Shown here in pieces: positions 1 through 4,904 of a stretch of DNA of 8,334 nucleotides (position 1 is the stretch's first letter; the number at the start of each line of letters is the position of its first letter). The DNA is taken from NCBI GenBank assembly GCA_014380985.1, contig JACMIU010000074.1, positions 1 through 8,334 of the forward strand, written 5' to 3'. The notes beneath the pieces were generated by a model. It made no database searches and was not told where the DNA came from. It saw nothing but the letters and a program-made list of their open reading frames with translations. A program made the position numbers and the translations under genes. The DNA is from Armatimonadota bacterium. GTDB lineage: Bacteria > Armatimonadota > Armatimonadia > Armatimonadales > Armatimonadaceae.

Positions 1-249
1 GGACAAATCAGTCTCTTGAATCCGCCCCAAAATCTCCTTGTAGAGCGTTTCGCGCAGAGACTCGGTTGGCTTCAAAAACACGGCGTCGGTGTACGCATTC
101 TCCGCTTCGAGATACGCCGTCACTTCGGGCGTTTCTTTTTCGCGGAGCCAAAAGTACGGGTCGGGGCGCGGGTCGTTATGTTCGTTGTGCGTGTGCGGGC
201 GCGTTTCGCACACGGGCGGGGTCGTGGAGTCGGGGCGTAGAATCGGCAC
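1..249 (-). CDS. ptrB: Oligopeptidase B, N-terminal part (truncated by window edge)
   Basis: Minus-strand reading frame that stays open to the left edge; 83 residues are visible if it starts at the GTG at 249-247. The protein aligns with the N-terminus of S9A-family oligopeptidase B: a PPV segment, then a stretch ending in DPYFWLRE (family: VDDYYWLRD), then TPEVTAYLEAENAYTD (family: PEVLDYLQQENSY) and LYKEILGRIQETD (family: KEIIDRIPQRE). Oligopeptidase B is a serine peptidase that cleaves short peptides after Arg or Lys, usually in the cytoplasm. Only the start of the beta-propeller half is present; the catalytic Ser-Asp-His domain lies outside the window. The start is uncertain. The frame is also open upstream, with TTG at 309 and GTG at 318 as alternatives. 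GTG 249 is preferred because a purine-rich AAAGGAAA (268-261) precedes it, although the 13-nt gap is long, and because it leaves room for a leader shared with the divergent transporter gene. Identity is well supported; the start is not. Confidence 0.86.
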   Translation of the reverse strand, partial: MPILRPDSTTPPVCETRPHTHNEHNDPRPDPYFWLREKETPEVTAYLEAENAYTDAVFLKPTESLRETLYKEILGRIQETDLS

Positions 250-273
250 GGTTATCGGGATTTCCTTTGGGCG

Positions 274-295
274 CGGCGCGAAAATAAACGCGCCG
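274..295 (-). other. Small perfect hairpin in the ptrB leader
   Basis: Perfect 7-bp inverted repeat, CGGCGCG (274-280) and CGCGCCG (289-295), around an 8-nt A/T loop. It lies between the proposed minus-strand -10 element and the ptrB start, just upstream of the putative ribosome site. No T-run follows on either strand, so it does not look like a terminator. It could be an RNA hairpin or an operator, or chance in GC-rich DNA. Confidence 0.4.
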
Positions 296-308
296 TTTGA
301 TTTACCCA

Positions 309-314
309 ATCGTA
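309..314 (-). promoter_or_regulatory. ptrB: Candidate -10 element for ptrB
   Basis: On the minus strand this reads GG-TACGAT, which would place transcription start near 302 and give a leader of about 50 nt to GTG 249. The same GGTACGAT sequence occurs in the other divergent intergenic region (2970-2977). It also sits inside a perfect inverted repeat, ATCGT-ACC-ACGAT (309-321), so an operator role is possible. No convincing -35 element is seen. Confidence 0.35.
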
Positions 315-336
315 CCACGATACCGGGGTGCGGCGA

Positions 337-342
337 TACAAT
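337..342 (+). promoter_or_regulatory. Candidate -10 element (TACAAT) for the EamA-type transporter
   Basis: TACAAT ends 6 nt before the ATG at 349, and no Shine-Dalgarno lies between them. A start point 6-7 nt downstream of the hexamer would fall at or beside the ATG, so the transcript may be leaderless. No clear -35 hexamer is seen at 16-18 nt. Confidence 0.4.
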
Positions 343-348
343 AAGCGT

Positions 349-1278
349 ATGCCTCTCGCCCTGCCGACCGACGCGCTCGCGTTCGCCCTGCTTTCCGCCG
401 TTTGCTTCGCCGCGCTTGACCTGTCGCAAAAATGGACGGCGCGGTACGCCGTTTCCGCGCCAGAGCCGTTCCTCGCGCTTCGCTTTTTGGGCGGCGCGGC
501 GTTGTCACCCTTGCTTCTGCTACTGCCGGGAACCACCGCGCCGACATTCGCCCCGAACGCCGTGTGGCTACTTCTCGCGCTGATAGGAGCGAACCTTCTC
601 GGCAACGTGCTGTACCTAAGAAGTGTCTATCGCGCCGATATTTCCGTGGTCGGCTCGCTCTGGCCCTTGAAAAACTTCTACCTGCCCTTTTTCGCGCTCG
701 CCGCAACCGGCGAACGGTTCGCGCCGAACGTCTACCTCTTGCTCCTTTTCGCCACCGTCGGCGCACTCGCTATTGCCTACAATCAGAAACTGCGCTTTAG
801 CGCGGTGCGCGAACCGTCGGTCGCTACGATGCTACTCCTGACCGTGCCGGTGTTCGCCGTGAGCGATATTTTGTTTGGCACGGTCGCTGGAGGCGGAATC
901 GGGGCGCGGTGGGCAACCGTGTTTGTGTCGTGGGGAATCGCGGCGTTCGGGCTACCGTTTCTGCTGGCGAAACGCGAAACGCGGCAAGACATCGCCACAG
1001 CACTTGCCGGCTGGCGCGGACGGCTCGGCGCGACGCTGACTGGCGTATTCTTAGTCGCCGGGGTCTACTGCATCGGCGAAGCGTTTGCGCGGTCACGCGG
1101 CGTGGTGCTGGTGAATGTGTTCGCCATGCTGTCGGGATTGGTGCTACTTGCGGTGAACGCCGCCCTGCCGGGTCGCCTCGACGGAAACGAAGGACGCACT
1201 ACTTACGCGGTTCGCTTCGTGGGCGCAATGGTTCTGGTCGGCGCGGCAACCGCGCTTCTTTACGCGACGCGGCGATAG
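349..1278 (+). CDS. DMT-superfamily (EamA-like) transporter, 10 TM helices
   Basis: A 309-residue, very hydrophobic inner-membrane protein. Ten likely transmembrane segments lie at about residues 8-24, 40-60, 70-90, 98-118, 127-146, 158-178, 188-206, 228-246, 252-272 and 288-306. This is the 5+5 helix, two-repeat architecture of drug/metabolite transporters of the EamA type, and the length is typical. The first half carries the family-like pattern of a helix with SLWPLKNFYLPFFA followed by a GERF turn (about residues 103-124). The family exports or exchanges small metabolites such as amino acids, nucleotide sugars or drugs; the substrate here cannot be read from the sequence. The ATG at 349 is chosen because hydrophobic sequence begins right after it and a -10-like hexamer ends just upstream. 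A GTG at 328 in the same frame would add seven residues but overlaps that hexamer. It is divergent from ptrB, with no terminator visible downstream. Fold class is fairly sure; substrate unknown. Confidence 0.8.
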   Translation: MPLALPTDALAFALLSAVCFAALDLSQKWTARYAVSAPEPFLALRFLGGAALSPLLLLLPGTTAPTFAPNAVWLLLALIGANLLGNVLYLRSVYRADISVVGSLWPLKNFYLPFFALAATGERFAPNVYLLLLFATVGALAIAYNQKLRFSAVREPSVATMLLLTVPVFAVSDILFGTVAGGGIGARWATVFVSWGIAAFGLPFLLAKRETRQDIATALAGWRGRLGATLTGVFLVAGVYCIGEAFARSRGVVLVNVFAMLSGLVLLAVNAALPGRLDGNEGRTTYAVRFVGAMVLVGAATALLYATRR

Positions 1279-1283
1279 AAGAG

Positions 1284-1289
1284 TATACT
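1284..1289 (+). promoter_or_regulatory. Candidate -10 element (TATACT) for the Uma2 gene
   Basis: TATACT begins 6 nt after the transporter stop codon. It would place a start near 1296, ahead of the AAGGAAA ribosome site and the ATA at 1310. Its survival suggests the downstream pseudogene had its own promoter. Confidence 0.4.
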
Positions 1290-1296
1290 GACAGGT

Positions 1297-1303
1297 AAGG
1301 AAA
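1297..1303 (+). promoter_or_regulatory. Ribosome binding site left in front of a lost start codon
   Basis: AAGGAAA is a good Shine-Dalgarno, and 6 nt after it comes ATA (1310-1312) where ATG would be expected. It fixes the original start of the Uma2-family frame and shows that the start codon, not the frame, was altered. An in-frame TGA at 1289-1291 rules out a start further upstream. Confidence 0.55.
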
Positions 1304-1309
1304 CGCCCC

Positions 1310-1954
1310 ATAAAAGAACTCGAAATCTACCCGTCTTTTGACCGAATCGAACAACTAACGTGTGTCGCCGACGCGCCGATTGACTTTGCCCGGTGGCTCG
1401 AAGACGCGCAAAGCGTGGACTCGGAACTGATACGAGGAGTGATTAAGCAAAGAATGGCTGCCCAATACCTGCACGAATGGATTTTTATGTGGCTTTCGTC
1501 ACTACTGACAAACTTTGTCGAGTATCAAAAATTAGGACGTATCTTAGGCTCGCGTACCGCAGTCAAGATTAATGAGTACGATGGACGGTTGCCGGATATT
1601 TTGTTTGTGTGAAGCGAAAATCTGTCTATTATTCGTAAAGACGCGGTGTACGGCTCGCCCGATTTGGTCATCGAGATTGTCTCGCCGAACGACCGCCCAT
1701 CCGACCTGCTTCCGCTCGAAGCCGACTATCGCAGTATCGGCGTCTCTGAAATCGTGTTTGTTGACCCGCAGAAGAAGCGGGTGCGACATCTACGAAAAAA
1801 TGGGGTGGACTACGACGAATCGTTCCTAACTACCGGTTCGCTCCGTCTTGTCACCGTTCCCGGCTTTGTGATCGAAGTCGAGTGGCTATTTGACGATAAT
1901 AAGCCCAACCCGTATGAAACCACGCAAACCATGATCGCCGCTCTCAACCCGTAA
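1310..1954 (+). pseudogene. Uma2-family (DUF820) nuclease, start codon ATA and one internal TGA
   Basis: One continuous frame of 214 codons with a single in-frame stop, TGA at 1610-1612 (codon 101). Sequence on both sides belongs to one Uma2/DUF820 protein, a PD-(D/E)XK nuclease-fold family of unclear cellular role. Before the stop is GRLPDILFV, the PD-L motif; after it come SENLSIIRKDAVYG and then SPDLVIEIVSPNDR, with the acidic E-x-x-S motif, and GVSEIVFVDP, the usual strand near the C-terminus. Homologs have an ordinary residue where the TGA is, so a single change (for example CGA to TGA) explains it. The expected start is ATA, 6 nt after a good ribosome site; the next possible start in frame is GTG 1415, deep inside the N-terminal part. 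Two point lesions with no frameshift mean recent inactivation, sequencing error or, less likely, readthrough from a weak start. Total length matches the family's usual 190-220 residues. The basic residue often found after the E-x-x-S motif is not obvious in the stretch around PLEADYRSIG. Confidence 0.8.
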
Positions 1955-1985
1955 AGCGGGCTATGCTCTGCCAAGGGAAAACGAT

Positions 1986-2024
1986 GGCGCAGGGGAACCG
2001 CGTCGTTCCCCCTGCGCCTCTTTT
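1986..2024. terminator. Bidirectional intrinsic terminator between convergent genes
   Basis: A strong hairpin: left arm 1986-1998 and right arm 2005-2018 are complementary over 13 bp with one bulged base in the G/C run, around a 6-nt loop. The plus-strand tail is TCTTTT (2019-2024). On the minus strand the hairpin is followed by ATCGTTTT, a weaker T-run. It lies 31 bp after the Uma2 stop (1954), and its tail overlaps the TAA of the transglutaminase gene (2025-2023), so it can end transcription from both sides. Confidence 0.82.
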
Positions 2025-2898
2025 AAGAATCGCGGTGTTGCTCTTCCGGCGTCAAGCCGTCCCATGCCGCTTCGGTCGCGTCCGTCTCGTGATCGCCGAT
2101 TTCTTCTGTCACCACGAAAAACTTGTCCAGCGTATGTTTACCGAACGTGGTCATCAGGGCGACATCGGCGGCGTCGCGTCCGACAGCCATCAACGTCCTG
2201 CCATAAAAACGTTCGTCGTAGCGGGCGTCGAAATCCCACCATTGGTTGTCTAAAAACACCTGATACCATGCCGAAAAATCCATCGGGCTATCGGAAAGCG
2301 GGCGGCGAATATCGCCGAGGTAGCCGGTGGCATATCGCGCCGGAATCCCCAAAGCGCGGCAAAGAGTCACGGCAAGGTGCTGATAATCGCGGCAAACGCC
2401 GTTCTTTTCGTTGAACACGTCCATCGCGGTTTTCGTCGAGCGGGCGTGCTGATAGCCGAACGTGACGTGCTTATGAACCCACGTGTTGACCGCTTGCACC
2501 CGCGCCCAACCCGGCGCAGTGTCGCCGAACGTGTTCCACGCGAAAGTTCCCAAAAGGTCAACTTCGCAGTAGCGCGAGGCGAGCAGAAACTGAAGCGTAT
2601 CGTCGGGCAGTTCGTCAATCGGGATTTGCAAAGCATCTGGGCTTAAGGCATCGAGCGAGCCATCGGTTTCGCGCACCGTGTCCGCGCTGATCGTTAGCGT
2701 TCCCGGCGGGGCGACAAGGCGAAGGCACGTGTTACCGAACGCATCGGTGTAAGTGGACGTTTCGATGTCGGGAACCAGATAAATCTCGTCGGGGCGTGTT
2801 AAACTTTCCCCGATTTCGGGGCGCATATTCAGCATCAGCACCATCGGCGTCGGCGACGGAACCGTAACCGCTATCTCAAAACCAAGTCGAATCCGCAT
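2023..2898 (-). CDS. Transglutaminase-like cysteine protein
   Basis: A 291-residue protein with no signal peptide, hence probably cytoplasmic. Residues 1-115 form the N-terminal beta-rich region typical of bacterial transglutaminase-like proteins. The transglutaminase core spans about 130-250. The nucleophile is Cys169 in GVCRDYQHLAVTLCRALGIP, and the acidic residue is Asp224 in WWDFDARYD. The residue that is normally the catalytic His is Ser209 in MDFSAWYQV. From memory, this Ser is usual in a subfamily that shares the MDFSAW and GRDAADVA...TTFG motifs seen here (240-253), so it need not mean loss of function. Papain-fold members of this type act as amidases, peptidases or cross-linking enzymes; the substrate here is unknown. 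The ATG at 2898 follows an AGGAG ribosome site by 6 nt. The gene is divergent from the 109-residue/PAD pair and ends at the shared terminator. Confidence 0.86.
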   Translation of the reverse strand: MRIRLGFEIAVTVPSPTPMVLMLNMRPEIGESLTRPDEIYLVPDIETSTYTDAFGNTCLRLVAPPGTLTISADTVRETDGSLDALSPDALQIPIDELPDDTLQFLLASRYCEVDLLGTFAWNTFGDTAPGWARVQAVNTWVHKHVTFGYQHARSTKTAMDVFNEKNGVCRDYQHLAVTLCRALGIPARYATGYLGDIRRPLSDSPMDFSAWYQVFLDNQWWDFDARYDERFYGRTLMAVGRDAADVALMTTFGKHTLDKFFVVTEEIGDHETDATEAAWDGLTPEEQHRDS

Positions 2899-2904
2899 AT
2901 CATT

Positions 2905-2909
2905 CTCCT
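2905..2909 (-). promoter_or_regulatory. Ribosome binding site of the transglutaminase-like gene
   Basis: AGGAG on the minus strand lies 6 nt before the ATG at 2898-2896 and decides this start. It is one of the few canonical ribosome sites in the window. Confidence 0.75.
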
Positions 2910-2969
2910 GCCGCGCTTTTGTTTCTTCGGACGCCCAAAAAGATTATCGCCCGTCTGCACTGCGCTTGT

Positions 2970-2975
2970 ATCGTA
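2970..2975 (-). promoter_or_regulatory. Candidate -10 element for the transglutaminase-like gene
   Basis: The minus strand reads GG-TACGAT, identical over eight bases to the candidate ptrB -10 at 316-309. It implies a leader of about 65 nt. A GATAAT at 2948-2943 is an alternative -10 closer to the gene. Neither has a recognisable -35. Confidence 0.35.
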
Positions 2976-3015
2976 CCGCGAAAAGTCTTGTTTTCCCATA
3001 CGGCGCAGAACGCGG

Positions 3016-3021
3016 TATCAT
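3016..3021 (+). promoter_or_regulatory. Candidate -10 element (TATCAT) for the 109-residue gene and PAD
   Basis: TATCAT ends 7 nt before the ATG at 3029, and there is no Shine-Dalgarno in the gap. This is the same spacing pattern as at the EamA-type transporter and suggests a leaderless message. The promoter would drive both this small gene and the PAD gene. Confidence 0.4.
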
Positions 3022-3028
3022 AGCAAAA

Positions 3029-3358
3029 ATGCCGCGCCTCCTCAGGCAAAACGAAGTTTTGACGACCTGCGGCACTGTGCGGAAAGGAACCCCAAAATTG
3101 GACAACGAACTTTACGATTTTGCCATGGTTATCAGCGTTTCACGCGACTGCGAGAGCGAATGGGAACGCGCCCTACGCGGCGCGAAAACCCCGGCGGGAA
3201 TGACGATGCACGTGCGAACTCCTGCACTTGCTATGTTCACCGTGTTCGCCGAGCAGGAGTTTCTGGCGATTGAAATGGCGCAACAGTTTCTGCTCGGTAT
3301 TGCCAAACACGCCGGGGTTCACTGCGCCCTGAACGCGCAACCGGCAGGAGAGGTATAG
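3029..3358 (+). CDS. Hypothetical protein, 109 aa, coupled to PAD
   Basis: I do not recognise this family. The protein is 109 residues, without a signal peptide or membrane segment, and looks like a small alpha/beta soluble domain. A basic start (MPRLLRQNEV) is followed by a beta-like stretch FAMVISVSRD (31-40), a charged helix SEWERALRGA (43-52), a beta-like MHVRTPALAMFTVF (60-73) and an amphipathic helix at about 75-95. Cysteines are at 14, 41 and 99; the first lies in TTCGTV and the last in GVHCAL. The ATG at 3029 is chosen because a -10-like hexamer ends 7 nt upstream; an in-frame TTG at 2966 would add 21 residues but would contain the promoter-like sequence. The stop lies 8 nt before the PAD start, and the PAD ribosome site is inside this gene, so the two are very likely co-transcribed and translationally linked. 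It may serve the PAD as partner, substrate or regulator, which is inference from position only. Confidence 0.68.
   Translation: MPRLLRQNEVLTTCGTVRKGTPKLDNELYDFAMVISVSRDCESEWERALRGAKTPAGMTMHVRTPALAMFTVFAEQEFLAIEMAQQFLLGIAKHAGVHCALNAQPAGEV
3346..3353 (+). promoter_or_regulatory. Likely ribosome binding site of the PAD gene
   Basis: AGGAGAGG lies within the last codons of the 109-residue gene, 13 nt before the GTG at 3367. The gap is longer than usual, but no other start is available: the first ATG in frame is codon 97, already inside the conserved part. A TGA in this frame near 3271 bounds any longer start. Confidence 0.5.
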
Positions 3359-3366
3359 CCGCATCC

Positions 3367-4806
3367 GTGCCGCAACCCAACCCGCTTCTTGTGCCGCTGG
3401 TTTCAAACGCCCACGCGGATAAACCTGTTGCCGTCGCCGCACTCCCGGCGAAGCGTCGCCCTTTCTCCTGCGAAATCCTTGGTGGCGACGCCGAACTCGC
3501 GGCACGGTTGCGCCTTTACGACCTGCAAAACGGCGCGTGGACACTCCTCGGCGATGGTACTGCGGCGCGTACCTCGGCAAGCGGCAAGGCGGGCATCGCT
3601 ATCGTGCCGCCCGACCCCGGCGCGAAAAACGTTCCCAACCGTTTCGTGGTGCGAATGAGTAAGCCCTACGGCGAAACGGTGAATTGCCGCGTCGCGCCCG
3701 TCCTGCTCACGTCGTCGCTTGACCCGGTGGAAACCGTGTTCGTAGTGCAAAGCAAACTGACCGGGGCGTTCGTCGCCGAACTGACGCGCCTTCTGCCAAA
3801 GTGCGACGGTAAGCCACGCCTTCAAGTCATAGACGGTTCCGCTGTGCCGCACGACATTTGGATGCAGGACACCGTGGAAATCGGCGTTTGCGCCGTTCCC
3901 GACGGGCGCGGCGTGAAGCAAATCCCCGTGCCGCTCACGGGCTTACGCGCCCTGCACAACGGTATCAAAACCGCGCCGTTCGATGACGCGGTGCGTCAAC
4001 ATTTCGCCGCCGCCGCCCGGTACGTCCCTGTTCAAGCAGCCGCGTCGCGCCCCAACACGCGCTGGATTGATTGGTTCGGCAACATGGAAGTGTCGCCGCC
4101 CGTCCCCGGCTTCCCGCACGGTCGTGTTCTCACCGGGTATCAAAAAGACCTGCGCTTTCACCCCGACTTTCTGGCGTTCCTCGAAGCACAAGGCTTGCAA
4201 GTTCCGCCGCTTTTTATAGACGTGTCGTGGCTGACCATCGGACACGTGGACGAAATCATCAACTTCGTTCCGGCGCGGGGCGGCAAAGGCTTTCGCGCCC
4301 TGCTGCCGTCGCCCGCACTCGCTAAATCCCTGCTCGAAACCGCCGCGAAAAACGGTCACGGGAACGCGCCGGTTTTCGCCGGAACGAAGGAGGCGACTAC
4401 GGTAACGCGGTTGTTATCCGAAGTCGCCGAATCGGGCGAAACCCGCGTTATCGAAAAATCGCTGTCCGAAACGCGCCGCCAACTCCGCGCCGAACTCGCC
4501 CTCGGTGACGCCGACATCGTAACGCTTCCGGTGTTGTTCAAGGACGGCTTGCCGGTGATTCCGAACGCGGTTAACTCGCTTGTTATCGGGCGCGACGCTA
4601 TCGCGCCCGCCCCCCTTGGCGCAAAGGTCGGCGGCACGGACATTTTCGAGAAGGCGATTCGGGACGCGCTCGTTCCGCTTGGTTGTCGCGTTCATTTCGT
4701 GGACATTTGGGAACCCTACCACACGCGCTCCGGCGAGATTCACTGCGGTACGAACACCGTGCGCCGACTGCAGAACCCGCGCTGGTGGGCAAACGAAAAA
4801 CGCTGA
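3367..4806 (+). CDS. Protein-arginine deiminase (PAD, animal/cyanobacterial type)
   Basis: A 479-residue homolog of peptidylarginine deiminases, which turn protein-bound arginine into citrulline. From about residue 107 it aligns along the whole PAD catalytic domain: CRVAPVLLT, WMQDTVEIG (165-173), WFGNMEVSPPV (236-246), SWLTIGHVDEIINFVPA (287-303), GKGFRALLPSP, GHG, GLPVIPNAVNSLVIG, and the C-terminal EIHCGTN...RRLQNPRWW. Against human PAD4 the catalytic residues are all present: Asp168 (D350), His293 (H471), Asp295 (D473) and Cys460 (C645). Ligands of one calcium site are also kept: Gln167, Glu171, Phe237, Met240 and Glu241. Those of a second site (E351, D369, S370, N373) appear replaced by Thr169, Pro189, Leu190 and Leu193. 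Arg194 falls at the place of substrate-binding R374. The first ~105 residues are a short beta-rich region, far smaller than the two N-terminal domains of animal PADs. No signal peptide, so cytoplasmic. It is distinct from the Porphyromonas-type deiminase and from arginine deiminase. Start is GTG, 8 nt after the upstream stop. Confidence 0.92.
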   Translation: MPQPNPLLVPLVSNAHADKPVAVAALPAKRRPFSCEILGGDAELAARLRLYDLQNGAWTLLGDGTAARTSASGKAGIAIVPPDPGAKNVPNRFVVRMSKPYGETVNCRVAPVLLTSSLDPVETVFVVQSKLTGAFVAELTRLLPKCDGKPRLQVIDGSAVPHDIWMQDTVEIGVCAVPDGRGVKQIPVPLTGLRALHNGIKTAPFDDAVRQHFAAAARYVPVQAAASRPNTRWIDWFGNMEVSPPVPGFPHGRVLTGYQKDLRFHPDFLAFLEAQGLQVPPLFIDVSWLTIGHVDEIINFVPARGGKGFRALLPSPALAKSLLETAAKNGHGNAPVFAGTKEATTVTRLLSEVAESGETRVIEKSLSETRRQLRAELALGDADIVTLPVLFKDGLPVIPNAVNSLVIGRDAIAPAPLGAKVGGTDIFEKAIRDALVPLGCRVHFVDIWEPYHTRSGEIHCGTNTVRRLQNPRWWANEKR

Positions 4807-4828
4807 AACGTCGCGGGGCAAAACGCGA

Positions 4829-4834
4829 TATAAT
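4829..4834 (+). promoter_or_regulatory. Consensus -10 element (TATAAT) for the PAS/SpoIIE phosphatase gene
   Basis: A perfect TATAAT in the 98-bp gap after the PAD gene, the best -10 match in the window. It implies a leader of about 64 nt to the ATG at 4905. No good -35 is seen. No terminator hairpin was found between the PAD stop and this element, so some readthrough from the PAD unit is possible. Confidence 0.55.
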
Positions 4835-4904
4835 AACCGCGTCCTTGCCGTGATTCACACCGCCGGGGATACCCTTCCGCTCGTTCCACCCGTTACCCCT
4901 CCTC

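Noticed and set aside
302..766. Long minus-strand open frames opposite the transporter gene
   Set aside because: They are Arg/Ser/Ala-rich products with no domain, as expected opposite GC-rich coding sequence; the plus-strand frame has a clear ten-helix membrane pattern.
1415..1612. A separate short gene starting at GTG 1415
   Set aside because: It is the middle of the Uma2 frame: the upstream codons from 1310 continue the same protein and follow a good ribosome site, while GTG 1415 has no suitable ribosome site.
2966..3028. A longer start (TTG 2966) for the 109-residue gene
   Set aside because: The extra 21 codons contain the -10-like sequences of both divergent promoters and look like intergenic DNA.
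3367..4806. Agmatine deiminase or Porphyromonas-type peptidylarginine deiminase
   Set aside because: Those families share the overall fold and a Cys/His set, but the WMQD, FGNMEVSPPV, GHVDE...GKGFR and HCGTN...RR...WW series is specific to the animal/cyanobacterial PAD family.
4807..4904. A terminator or riboswitch after the PAD gene
   Set aside because: Only short GC-rich complementarity and no T-run; the region is explained better by the TATAAT promoter and leader.
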